Counted from the stretch's first letter, positions 46,067-59,295 are shown. The stretch: 64,000 bases of DNA from Aspidapion aeneum (GCA_963576565.1 OY755039.1:80227955-80291954); one strand, 5' to 3'. Notes: generated by a model not told the origin, from the sequence alone. Program-made: numbers and translations.

Positions 46067-48024
46067 GTATTAACATTTTAGAACAAATTAACTACAAAGT
46101 AAGTTAAGTTAGGTGTTTTTCCAATTTTAAATTATATAGTTTTTTTCCCTCTTCACTTTTATTAAAAAATTTATTAGTTTTCGAGTAAATAGCAAAAAGC
46201 TGATTGTTAGGATCTTTACACCAGTATTTACTAAGACCTTAATACATTGTAGACCGGGTTTAAGTATCAAGTCTATAGACTTGATACCGACCGGTTTAAG
46301 TGTATTTTTTTAATACTCACAGGACAAATAACTGCAAAGATTTGGTTCACCCTAATGTGCAATATGATAGTAAGCATTTCTTAGTGAGTTCCATCTCATA
46401 TAAATTCATATTAACTTTAGAAATAAAGAAAAACCACATAAAAATTTTGTAACCAAATGTCATTTTTTGGAAACTTAGTCCGTGCAGTCGTAGGATTCCC
46501 GTTAAAAATAGTCTCAAATTGAAGTACCACCCCTTAGGGGTGGTTTAAAGTTCGAAAAACAATAGAAATAATTCATGATTGACAAAAAAACTTACATACA
46601 AAAATATTCAAAGCTAAATAATACATAAATAACTTAAAACTATATCTGTATATGCATTACCGTATTAAATACGTATCAATATTTAAATACTGTAAAAAGC
46701 ACAAGATATATTAGAATCCCTTTTCAATTACTCATTCACTAAAACAATCGACCATCGGTTTAATCGTCGCTAACTTGTCTAAAAAATTAACATGTTAAAT
46801 ATAGCGGACAGCTGACACTGACTTTACACCGTTTTTATTCGACATTCCCTAGTGACATTTGGAGGTTTAAATATGGCTACCATTGTTAAACCAAAATATT
46901 TGATTATTTTTATTTATTTATAACCCTTGTGTGGAAATTATGTCTTTGTAACAACAAAAAAAGATGACCCATATCGCAAGGTATTTATGAACAATTTATA
47001 CAAATATTAAAAACTATTGCATTTACGGGAAAAATGAGTTAAACCTTCAACCAAAATGTAGACTTTTAAACTTAGGATTGTAGGACTTAGCACTTAGCAC
47101 CCTTTAGTAAATACTGGTGTTAGGGCCTTATATCTATCGAAGCTCAAGGAGGGATTTTGCCGGAGAGTATGTGCGAACGTGTCCCAGATGCTAAGGGATA
47201 TTTGTACAAAAATCCAGCTTGCATCTATTTTTTCCAAGTTAAGGGTTTTCTCATCTAATATGTCACTTTTTTTGTCGCGCTGTCCGTCTATCTGTATCTT
47301 TGTCTGTATACCTGCCTGTAACGACCAAAGCGCATACAACGGTACATAGGTTGGGTTGTGGGCCCATATGGTCCAATTTAAAAATTAATAAAATCGGTTG
47401 GACATATATGCAACAGAAGGATGGGGGTAGATTGTACTATATTGTGTAGTACTATTTTGTAGTACTATTTTGTGTAGTACTATTTTAAAGGTAACTGTGC
47501 ATAAAGATCATACATTATAGTTTATTTTGCACAGTGGTGTTACACTGGGGGGGAGGGGGGTAATATTCTTGAAATACATATTATTTACAGGGTGTTTCCT
47601 AAATATTAATTTAAGTTTTTCGTACCAAAAGAGGTAAAAGATACATAACCTATACATTAATCGTTTACTTTTCATAGTGATGTTATTTTTTTAAAATAGA
47701 CGTTTCAGCGAAAAAAATTAGCACTTGTTTTAAAAAAAAAACTGTTTCCAGAACTTGGGTATGTTTTGTAAAAACCGGGGCATCTTTTAAGGTTTTCAAA
47801 TCAAAATAAAATGTAAAGGTAAATATTAATTTTAAAATATTACAACATGCTAAGGACGTAACAAGGTAAAACTATCCTAATTTCGAGAAAAACATAAAAA
47901 AATTTTGAAGTTAAATATCAAAAACAAAAAACCGGCTTTTTCGATTTTTCTCATTAAAAAAAAAGGTTAAGGATAAGAGGCTTAGTTTTGCTGAAAACCG
48001 TTAAAAATCACTAAAAGTCACCCC
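46067..48024. repeat. Right flank of Gypsy: dispersed repeat family, no gene
   Basis: 46067-47400 is a diverged direct copy of about 52355-52990 plus the CTGT module (AGGAGGGATTTTGCCGGAGA, CAGATGCTA, AAAATCCAGCTT, then CTGTCCGTCTATCTGT and AACGACCAAAGCGCATA). A perfect 24-bp palindrome lies at 46264-46287. 47400-48024 is AT-rich and otherwise blank. Confidence 0.6.
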
Positions 48025-48227
48025 ATTTTATGAGTGGCGGCTGGTGACGTTATAAATTGGGGGGGGGGGCAGAAATTTATATTGCATGGAAAAGGAGATA
48101 AAAAAACTTAGCTAAACAATTTTATTTAAGCATTTTACAAATAAGCAGCTACTTGGTGTAGTTTTTAGTTTATTTGTTATAGATAAAGTCTATTCGCTCT
48201 TCTTTTACATGCGCAAAGTGCTCGGAT

Positions 48228-48600
48228 TAGCACCAGTTTCAGACTCATCATGGCCCCATAGAGCAACTTCAAAAATCCTACAGAATTTTAAACTGTCTAT
48301 TAACCTACTAAGTATATGTCTATTTTTTGACACATTTTCATTATGCTTGGTAATGTTTTGCCTATAGGCACTATTCAATTGGTACTTAATATCAGTCTTG
48401 CCTAACAAGAAAATTCTATGTGGTTATTTAAATAAGTAGCACTTACTTTGGGTCTTTAACTTTTTACTAAAGTGCTTGATATCACACATTCCCTTTGCCA
48501 CCCACGCAGGATCACTTCGTGGATTGCTCATAATAAGACAAATAAAGCAAAAAAAAGCATCTCGTTTCTCACAACCGCCCTACCAGTTTTCAGCATCGTA
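48228..48600 (-). pseudogene. hAT transposase N-terminal remnant (TTF finger + DUF4371 start)
   Basis: The minus strand reads a TTF-type zinc-finger region (GCEKRDAFFCFICLIM, AWVAKGMCDIKHF) and then the start of DUF4371 (NVSKNRHILSRLID, ALWGHDESE). These are landmarks of ZMYM1-like hAT transposases. At least one internal stop (TAA after CYLFK) and loss of everything after GHDESE leave no function. The catalytic DDE core is absent, so the element would need a helper. Confidence 0.75.
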
Positions 48601-48756
48601 TATATTTTTATTACTTGCATTAAAATTTTGGTTAATTTTTAGGTCCGGTCTATGTGGCAATTAAGATTTTATTTATAATCAAAGTTCATATGTCAACGTA
48701 TTTAAATTTGCACAGTTAATTATATAATCGACGGTATTTATTTACTACTACTATGT

Positions 48757-48842
48757 CGGTTTAGAACGTTTTTGTACGTTGTCCGACGCCTATTCTCCAC
48801 CTCCTTCGATCCTGACAATCATCCTCTGTCAGATTCTTTTGA
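48757..48842 (-). mobile_element. LINE 3' fragment, 86 bp
   Basis: The minus strand ends with the same QKNLTEDDCQDRRRWRIGVG peptide, stop and TAGTAGTAGT tail as 27970-28069. An extremely 5'-truncated insertion inside the hAT element. Confidence 0.85.
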
Positions 48843-49199
48843 TTCTTATTTCCATTGTGAAACAAACAAAAACAAAAATAAACAATGAACACACGACCGG
48901 CAAGGCTTTTAACTACTGACCTACCCCAAATCAAAACAAACTCCATACACCGCTGAAAAACTGATGAAATTGAAATCTTTTACTGCGCGGTGCTGCCGGC
49001 TTGTAATTATTTATGCTAAAAAAGTTTACCCAATCAATCGCTTTTTGTTAACCACAGACTAAAAAAAAAAGAATTAGACATGTCGTACGAGAAGATTTAA
49101 CTTTTTTAAAATAAATCAATTAAAAATACTCTTTGTTGTCTAGTTTTGGAAGGCCACTGCCCCGTTGGCCTCCCTGTAGCAGCCGCCACTGCATTTTAC

Positions 49200-49900
49200 C
49201 CTAATAACTCGGACAGAGGCTATATTTTTTTTTAATTTGATGACTTAGGTACTCTATACTGGCTGCCTAACCCCCATAAATACATTATCAGCATTACATC
49301 GACCCCATATTAAGTTAATTATAACTTTTTAAATAAAAAGGTTTAAATAAACAATGAGCTGTAATTTGTTGTAGTGATTTGTCAACATTGAAACAATCCA
49401 AGCAATCAGTGTAGTCCGCAACATACGTAGGGCTACCAACTCGTCTGAAGTACTGCCGAATTAGGGCTACTCCATATTAACTTGAATATGTGGAATAGGG
49501 AAGAGTGGGCAGGACGGTTTTAAATTATACTTTTTAGATCTCTTTTAAAATGTACTTGTTTGATCTCTTCGGCCCCTAACTTTGGCGTACCTAAAAAGTA
49601 CGTTTTTAAAACGTCTTGAAAAGTATATAGCAAAGGGTTTAAACAAAATAAATGTAACCAGAAGCTATAGTTTTTTAGGAGTTTAAAATTATAAACATAG
49701 GTACATAAAGTTTTACCAAACACTAAAAGCTTTAGTTACAAAGATATCTACAAAAAATAATTTATCAATGTACATAGAGCCTGATTTTTGACAGCCTCGG
49801 CGAAAAATCATGACATAAAAATCTGAAAATTGCATATTAATACAAGTATTTGTTTAAACGTTATGTACGTTTGCCTGTTTATAATTGTAAACCCTTAATA
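49200..49900. repeat. Repeat family with internal inverted symmetry, no gene
   Basis: 49634-49740 and the complement of 49770-49900 share AATTATAAACA and GTACATAA(C/A)GTTT words, and both match 31871-32050. No coding sequence seen. Confidence 0.5.
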
Positions 49901-50137
49901 TCCCTTCGCGACCCTGACCACACATTTGGGTGGTCAGATATTAATAAATTTCTGCAACTGCAGATTCAGTCTTCCAACTATGGGGATGTGTGGGGCTAGT
50001 TCTTCATTTTTCAGCCTTTCCAAAGCGCGCCACGCAGTGTATTTGATCGCTGTTCAGTTTCAGTCACAGAAGAGCTCGGTTCGGTCCGCTTTGCAGAGTC
50101 AATATGTTATGGTTTCAGTGCTCGATCGCTTGCTATA

Positions 50138-50553
50138 ATGGACGGTCGCCGTTTACGAAGAAACCGTAAGTAATTTTAATGCAAAATCTACCATTTCTTG
50201 AACATTTTTGAATAGTTTTTTGACAACAGGTTAATTGCAAAAGTTCTGTAAAAATGTAGATAATTTTTTTATTGTGAAATTCAATTAATTTTCGTCAAAA
50301 CTTGATTTCAAACTTTAACCCACACACTTGTGTTGGTTGGGTCTTACTTTCTTTTTTACGCCTACACACTTGTGTGGGTTAGGTCTTACTGCTTGTGATT
50401 ATTTTTTTACTTTAGAATAAAGTCTGAGCAATCCTGCGGATATTGAGTAGCACTTTGATTACGTGAATGATGACTCAGACCCAGGTGGATTAAGTGACTT
50501 CGACGTTGATCCAGCCTGGACAAATGAGCCACAAACAAGTCAATGCTACCCCT
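50138..50553 (+). pseudogene. Decayed two-exon gene remnant, acidic product
   Basis: ATG 50138 starts MDGRRLRRN; GTAAGT at 50166 and a T-rich TTTTTTTACTTTAG ending 50415 bound a 250-bp putative intron. In the phase that joins them exon 2 reads SLSNPADIE, HFDYVNDDSDPGG and LSDFDVDPAWTNEPQ but has TAA at its start and TAG after IE, then stops near 50553. An acidic N-terminus after a short basic start recalls piggyBac-type transposases, but this is inference. Upstream the sequence is unusually GC-balanced (CGCGCCACGC, CGGTTCGGTCCGC), like a promoter. Confidence 0.4.
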
Positions 50554-50744
50554 GATGAAATAAATCGGATGTATGGTGCCCATTTGATCATGGGCTGTAA
50601 TCCCTATCCCAGAATGCCTTGGTACTGGAGAACAGGAATCAAACTTTAAATGATTTCCGCCATTTCCACTCGGGAAAGATTCAATTTTTTGCGAATATGC
50701 CTTTACTATTTAGATACAAAAATCCCCCTAGTGATAGTAAAGAA

Positions 50745-50985
50745 AGCGTTCATAATATCAGACACAAAGACGATCGATGGAACAAATGTATTGTAAACTG
50801 GAGACCTTGGGTAAATAAAAGAAGTAGGGGAAGACCCTAAATGAGATGGGTGGACGATTTGTAAAAACATGCGGGAGCTAGATGGAAGAACACGGTGACA
50901 GACAGAGAAGACTGGAAGATATTGGGAGAGGCCTATGTCCAAGGATGGATCGAAGAAGGCTAAATAGATAGATAGATAGTTTAAG
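50745..50985 (+). pseudogene. RTE-type LINE ORF2 tail with (GATA)n
   Basis: Reads VNWRPWVNKRSRGRP, stop, MRWVDDL, stop, then AGARWKNTVTDREDWKILG and EAYVQGWIEEG followed by stop and ATAG repeats to 50985. This is the characteristic end of RTE-type LINEs. Two internal stops; everything upstream is missing. Confidence 0.8.
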
Positions 50986-51144
50986 TAAAGACAGAAACTG
51001 CTTTTTCAATTTTCATACTCAATATTATTTAAAATATTTGTTTTTGGGTTAATTAGTAATTAATAAGTTAATGGCATTTGCTATTTGGAATAAAGGTTTT
51101 TTAGACTAAGTCCCAACCCGCACAATTGTGTGGGTATGTTTTAG

Positions 51145-51280
51145 CTCACACATATACTATACTATAGTAGTGTGAGCTATGGTGATCCTAATTTTTTCGA
51201 GAAAAAAAAAGTTGCTCCGATTTCAAAAATTTTTATATATTTTTGCGTTTCAGATGATTTTGAAACTTTTTTGTTGCGCC

Positions 51281-51318
<38 letters not shown>

Positions 51319-51845
51319 ATGTCTGTCTGTCTATCTGTCTGTCTGTCTGTATTTCTGTAACGACCAACGCGCATAACTCAAAAACCGCTTGGCCGATTTT
51401 AATGAAATTTGGTACCTAGGCTGGGTTTTGGGCCGAGATGGTCCCATTTAAAAATGAACAAAATCCACCGAACACAAACCAAATAAAAGGGTGGGGGTAG
51501 ATTTCAAAAATTAAAGTTTAAGTGAAAATATGGCGTGTGTGATATCAAACGAAAGGTAATTGAGTCTGGAGTTAAACAAAATACATTTTAATTTATTTAA
51601 AAAAAATGATGGGGGTATATTTCAAAAATTAGAGTTTAAGTGAAAATATGGCATGTGTGATATCGAACGAAAGGTAATGGAGTCCGGAGTTTAACAAAAT
51701 ACATTTTAGTTTTTGTTTTTTTTTAAGGGTGGGGGTAGACTTCAAAAATTTGAGTTTAAGTCAAAACATGGCTTGTGTGGTATCAAACAAAAGGTAATTT
51801 AGTCTGTTAAGTTGAATAAAATATATTTTAGTTTTTAGTTATATT
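51145..51845. repeat. Hairpin-CTGT-118-bp-repeat module, copy 1
   Basis: Begins with the hairpin AGCTCACAC...GTGTGAGCT (51144-51177), then ATGGTGATCCTAATTTTTTC, (CTGT)n at 51281-51350, AACGACCAACGCGCATAACT, and three ~118-bp tandem units (GGGTGGGGGTAGATTTC at about 51490, 51606, 51724). Copy 2 is at 54364. The CTGT tract produces spurious open frames on both strands. Confidence 0.8.
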
Positions 51846-53530
51846 AGCTCACACGTACACTATAACTATAGTACCTAGTGTGAGCTTATGGGCCCATATA
51901 TTGGCAGAGTATTTTTTATTAACACTGTACATGGAATTTTTGTAATTTTTTTTTGGTGTTCAGAATACCTCCAAGGGTTCAAAATCCAATTTTAGCAAAA
52001 ATCTGACAAAAAAAAATTCTGGGTCTGAAAGGGATATACGACCCATTTATTTTGTCTAAACCCTTTGGTCACATTTAAGTTTAGTCAAACACTATTTTTT
52101 CAAAAATTTTATATAAATTACTTTAATATCAGCTGTTAAGTTGGAATTCCAAATAAAATAAAAGCGTGCGCATTTGCCCGTATTTTAACACTGTTTCTAA
52201 CAAGAAGTTGAATATTTTTAATATCACGCTTTTTTTCTCGTACAGTTCCTGATTGTATAAAAATTAAAATTTCAAAAACCTTACAAAAACAAAAACTAAA
52301 TTTTAGTATATAGTGTTTGGTACCAGTGGGAATCAAGTTTTATATTGTAAAGTATTAACATTTTAAAACAAGTTTTAAAATGTTAAAAGTTTTTTGTGTC
52401 AGGCAAGCCACGCTGAGGATGGAAATGCCTTTTTTCGAAACACCGGTGTCCGTGGTTGACTATACCCCTATAAAGTTGCCTTTTATACTTTGTTAACTCA
52501 TTGTTTTCGGTATCAAACCGATACCGTGGAGACGGTGATAGCATGGTCTGGTTGAACTGTGACAAAATGTCTTTCTTCCTTATAGACCGGTGGACGTTTT
52601 CGTCCCGTCATGGACTTAGTTTCCTTGGTTCGCTGTGGTTTCACTCGTAGAATGAAAAATAGGTTTTACCTATTTTTTCATTCTTTTTGATTTACCTTTT
52701 TTGAAGAAGTTAAAAGTTTTCGAGAAAATCGCTGAAAACTGATTTTAAGAAGTTTAAGGAGGAATTTGGCGGAGAATATGTGGGAATGTGGCCCAGATGC
52801 TAGGAATTAATTATACGAAAATCCAGCTTTCCACCTTTTTTTTCAGGGAAATTTCTAATATGACTGAGCTAAATCTCGTATTACTAATAAACGATTCATC
52901 CGATCATGTTGAAATTTGGTTTATAGATAATTGGGTACCAAAAGATTTTTTTTTTATTGAGGTCCGACATGTCCATTCCGGAGGGGTCCTTCCATTAATA
53001 TAAAGTTCTGACCTTCTTATTTGTTAAATAAGGTAATGAAGGAACATTATTTTTTTTATTTAAATTTTATTTAAATTAAAAGGAAAATTTTACACAAACC
53101 TTATCATGGACGCATCATTGTTTAATCTTTGATTTGTTTTACAATGATTACAAAACGCAGTTTAATTTTAATTAACCGACAATTAGTTTAATTAGATATT
53201 AAAATTAATTACTTATTTATAACAATTACACATTTTGAGATTTCGCGAATTTCTCTATGACAATGCAAAAATTTGGCACATCTCATAAGAAATGGTTTTT
53301 AATTAAAATTAGATTCTAGTTATAAAATCAAAGGTGAAAGTTCACTTTTTATGTAAAATTTCGGATAACCCCCAATCTTACGATTTTTCGAAAATGAAAT
53401 TGAAAGTGACCTCTACAGATTTTGAGTACTTACTGAGTTTGCAAAAGCAGTGGCGTATTTAAAAATACTCTGCCAATATATGGGCCCCTAAGCTCACACT
53501 TGGTACTATTGTTATAGTGTTCGTGTGAGG
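51846..53530. mobile_element. 1.7-kb element with ~70-bp inverted ends containing hairpins
   Basis: 51846-51915 and 53461-53530 are inverted copies with about six mismatches; each contains a CTCACAC...GTGTGAG hairpin and GGGCCCATATATTGGCAGAG. Between them: the repeat family shared with 31431 and 46067, the hammerhead-like sequence 52408-52455, and a near-perfect hairpin at 52649-52684. No protein is recognisable. Confidence 0.65.
52408..52455 (+). ncRNA. Hammerhead-ribozyme-like sequence 2
   Basis: Stem I CCACG (52408-52412) pairs with CGTGG (52451-52455). Core CTGAGGA 52413-52419, a bulged U 52420, stem II GGAAA (52421-52425) with TTTTC (ends 52436; one G-U), and GAAA 52437-52440. Stem III ACACC/GGTGT (52440-52449) is a loop-less palindrome, and the cleavage-site base is C 52450. 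All invariant core bases are present. The bulged U and the weak stem II are departures from the consensus. Cleavage is predicted after C 52450. Confidence 0.6.
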
Positions 53531-54363
53531 TAATAGTCATATGCCATAAAAATGTCATAATTAAACATCTTAATTTTTTTGTTTATAAAATATTGTAGAC
53601 ACTTAGCACCCAAAGAGCTCTACTCTTACTAAGGTTTGTTAAACTGACATTATTTTTGCAAAAATAAAAAACAAAAATAAAAAAAATTGCGGTTTTCTTA
53701 ATTTCTCTCGAACATTTTGAGGATATGTAGAAAATGACGATTACAAAAGTTTTAGATATTTTTATGGCCTATGACTTTTCTATGTGTGTCACATTTTTCT
53801 CCGACGTCAACTTTTGCCGGAAATCGCAATAATACGATTCTCTGCCCCTTTTTACCTCCCGAACCTGACCCGCATTGCCCTTGGTCACGCATTTATTTTT
53901 TTTAACTTCGTTTTTCGCCGCTCTACAATCTCCAATGCTCCAAGTCCTGTTAATAATTTTCTTTTTTTTTTGCCCTAAAATATGGTAATTCCACTGTCCT
54001 AGTAGGTTGTCTGGCAATTTTAATTATTTTGACATCAGAAATGTCAGAGGTAATTTTTTAAATGTCATTTGGTACTATAACTATAAACTAAGTTGAAAAC
54101 AAAATATTAGAAATATCCGTCTACGGGTTCTTTTTTGAGCACGAGTGTACATACCTTTTAGGATGTAACATTTTATTTATTTATTTTTGTTCTTAAATCG
54201 GTACTGATTAAATATTTGACCCTATAAAATTGAACTAAATTTTCGAAGTACTTGACTAAAAAAATATTAATTTATTTAAAGAAACATTAATACAAAAATT
54301 TATTTAAATATCTGCAGAAAAACTCTTGTTTTGGTTATATTTTAATATCTTGATTTGCAATTT
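53531..54363. other. AT-rich stretch, no gene seen
   Basis: No recognisable frame; several TA-rich words and a C/G-poor composition. Confidence 0.45.
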
Positions 54364-55070
54364 TAGCTCACACATATACTATACTAGCTATGGTGATCCT
54401 AATTTTTTCGAGAAAAAAAAAGTTGCTCCGATTTCAAAATTTTTTATATATCTTTGCGTTTCAGTTGATTTTGAAACTTTTTTGTCGCGCCGTCTGTCTG
54501 TCTGTCTGTCTGTATGTCTGTCTGTCTGTCTGTCTGTAACGACCAACGCACATAACTCAAAAACCGCTTGGCCGATTTTAATGAAATTTGGTACCTAGGC
54601 TGGGTCTTGGGTCGAGATGGTCCCATTTAAAAACGAACAAAATCCACCGAACACAAGCAAAATAAAAGGGTGGGGGAAGATTTCAAAAATTAGAGTTTAT
54701 GTGAAAATATGGCGTGTGTGATATCAAACGAAAGGTAATTGAGTATGGGGTTAAACAAAATACATTTTAGTTTTTTTTTCTTCTAAAAGGGTGGGGGTAG
54801 ATTTAAAAAATTAGAGTTTACGTGAAAATAGGGCGTGTGTGATATCAAACGAAAGGTAATTGAGTCCGGAGTTAAACAAAATACATTTTCGTTTTTGTTT
54901 TTTTAAGGGTGGGGGTAGATTTCAAAAAAAATTTGAGTCATAACATGGCTTGTGTGGTATCAAACAAAAGGTAATTTAGTCTGGAGTTGAATAAGATATA
55001 TTTCAGGTTTTAGTTTTATTATCTCGCACATACACTATAACTATAGTACCTTGTCTGAGCTTAGGGGCCC
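54364..55070. repeat. Hairpin-CTGT-118-bp-repeat module, copy 2
   Basis: AGCTCACACATATACTATAC at 54364 with the second hairpin arm shortened, (CTGT)n at 54493-54540, three ~118-bp units (54666, 54787, 54904), and a closing hairpin-like GCACATACAC...CTGAGCTT at 55025-55062. Same order and orientation as 51145-51890. Confidence 0.8.
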
Positions 55071-56283
55071 ATATATTAGCAGAGTATTTTTCTTGTACTC
55101 GTATAATAAATATTTTTTATTTTTTTAAAATATAGTTTACTGTCCAACCTAAACTGATAAGCATTGTTCCATTGTTTTAAGTCAGAGCATATTATTTTAA
55201 AAGCTTTCCGTTTTCGGTCTAGAAGCAAATCATGTTACTTTTTGGCAACAGACCATTTTCCCCTAATTTGACCCCGCTGAATCCGAATATCTCTGTTGCC
55301 AACTCGAAAAATCGACAGGGACGGAGAAAATCCCCCCCAAACCTCCAAAAACCTGTTTTTTTTTTCAGTTTTATGCAATTTTCTCGAAAACTAACCTTTT
55401 TAGCAAAAATTGCAAAAAACAGTTTTTTGTGGAGAATAAAATTCCCTTTTCAACGGTGTATTGGTCAATAAGGTTAGGAAAAGCAAGTAGCTCTTCAGTG
55501 GCGTACGTAAATTAGGATTATTTAGAAAAAACATGTTTATTAAGGTTTTTGAAAATTTTCTCAAAAACTACACTTTTTATGAAAAAATATGTAGTATACT
55601 TTATTGTAGAACATAACATTTTCTTTTAAAAACTTTATTAAAATGTCAGGTTGTTGCCATATTTAAGGCTTCAGGGGCGTACTAATATAAACTTATTTTC
55701 AAAAATAACTGAAATAATCAGTTTCTCTTGCATATTTAAATATCTTTTCTAAGATTTTCAGAAAAAAATGTGCCTTTATTCTTTATTGAGGATAAGACAA
55801 TTTCTTTTTAAATGATATATTACAAAGTGAGGTTAATGTTATGATAAATACTTCAAAAAGGTTCGTAATTTATACCTACTAAAATAAAATGTTTCCAAAT
55901 TAAAATAAACTGTTTTTTGATTGGATTAGATATTTTGATTTATCTAAATAAGTTCTTTGAAGCAAAAAAACACCGGTGGTTATAAGGGGAGGGGGCATAG
56001 GGGCCATGGCCCCCCCTAAGCAATATTTTTGTGCAGAAAGTAACAGTAGTAACTTTGACACAGGTGTTTTTGGTTATTTTTTTTAAGCATATGGAACTAA
56101 AAATAAAGTGGTGAATTTTATAATCACAATTAGGTACTCATTGGGATCAACAACCAACCTGTCAACCTGTTAGGAAAAGTTTGATATTTTTTTGCCTTAT
56201 ACTTATGCAATTTATGAACAGGCCCCATAGTATTAAAAATCACTGATCCACTAACTTCGCCGGCCACACAGCGGTAATCATCA
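55071..56283. other. No gene seen; short unplaced repeat fragments
   Basis: G/C-run MITE-like piece at 55970-56020 (GGGGGCATAGGGGCCATGGC). The frame at 55232-55471 has no recognisable domain. Confidence 0.4.
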
Positions 56284-56391
56284 TTTCGACCTTCTGTACT
56301 TTCGACCTTTTGTATTTTTGACCTTTTGTACTTTCGACCTTATTTTTTCAACCTTTTGTACTTTTGACCTTTTGTACTTTCGGCCTTTTAT
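56284..56391. repeat. ~15-16-bp minisatellite (TTTCGACCTTTTGTAC)
   Basis: Seven imperfect units. Confidence 0.85.
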
Positions 56392-56527
56392 CCGCCGCTC
56401 TTTATTATCCACCGAAAAGCTAATAAGACACAAAATTGATTAGTTTGGATTGATCCTTAATAATTTCTTTAAATTAAGAACACCACTGGAGCGGTAAATA
56501 TAAAATATGGAGGAAGCCATCATAAGC

Positions 56528-56575
56528 AGTGTTCTGAGGAGTCCCATAAGGACGAAACAGTTAACTGTCAACACT
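56528..56575 (+). ncRNA. Hammerhead ribozyme, complete core
   Basis: Stem I AGTGTT (56528-56533) pairs with AACACT (56570-56575), and after an internal loop ATA (56523-56525 side) can pair outward with TTA. Core CTGAGGA 56534-56540, stem II GTCC (56541-56544), loop CATAA, GGAC (56550-56553), and GAAA 56554-56557. Stem III ACAGTT/AACTGT (56557-56568) is a perfect 12-base palindrome with no loop, and the cleavage base is C 56569. Every invariant position of the hammerhead fold (CUGANGA, GAAA, A15.1-U16.1, H17) is satisfied with fully paired stems. Self-cleavage after 56569 is predicted; loop-less stem III suggests activity as a dimer. Hosts known for this type are Penelope-like elements and retrozymes; neither is recognisable around it. 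Confidence 0.78.
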
Positions 56576-56749
56576 TATTAGGTGTCCATTAGATCTTGGA
56601 CCACCGTGAGGTTAAGCTTTCGAGCTACCCACGGAAAAATACTAGAGAAACAAAAAACCCTTATTTTTTTTATCCCATTAGCCACGAAAACTTGTTTTAA
56701 AAGACAACCCTCGTATTATATTAATAAATGTATTTTTCTTGTTGGCTGC

Positions 56750-59093
<2,344 letters not shown>

Positions 59094-59215
59094 ACTAGCA
59101 GCCAGTTGCCCGCAGCCAAAGTGTGAAGTTAGCAGCCAGTTGCCCGCAGCCAAAGTGTGAAGTTAGCAGCCAGTTTCCCGCAGCCAAAGTGTGAATTTAG
59201 CAGCCAAATATAAAG
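59094..59215. repeat. 34-bp minisatellite, ~3.5 units
   Basis: TAGCAGCCAGTTGCCCGCAG recurs at 59096, 59130, 59164 and 59198, spaced exactly 34 bp. Confidence 0.92.
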
Positions 59216-59295
59216 CTAAATTCTTCAAGCTACCTAAGGGCTATTTACTCTAATTATTGTTCTGTAGGGCTTCATTGTGTTTTAAAGAATGAATA

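Larger units (their letters stand above)
48033..49191 (-). mobile_element. hAT element, internally deleted (ZMYM1-like family)
   Basis: Ends GAGTGGCGGCTG (48033) and inverse CAGTGGCGGCTG (to 49191), with CATTTTAT / CATTTTAC as the 8-bp duplication (one mismatch) at 48025-48032 and 49192-49199. It carries the remnant of a transposase and a LINE 3' fragment. Confidence 0.8.
49914..51134 (+). other. Element with recurrent CCACACA/TGTGTGG palindromes
   Basis: Palindromes at 49914-49937 (CTGACCAC arms), 50317-50338, 50361-50380 and 51114-51134 (ACCCGCACAATTGTGTGGGT) punctuate the segment. It includes the decayed gene at 50138-50553 and an RTE LINE tail. A transposon remnant is likely; TTAA next to CCCTTCGCG at 49895-49911 would suit piggyBac but is not proof. 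Confidence 0.4.

Noticed and set aside
48950..49000. Another hammerhead (CTGATGA near 48962)
   Set aside because: GAAA follows too closely for a stem II, and stems I and III do not pair.
51172..51376. Frames rich in Ser-Val-Cys-Leu or Asp-Arg-Gln-Thr
   Set aside because: Products of the CTGT microsatellite on both strands.
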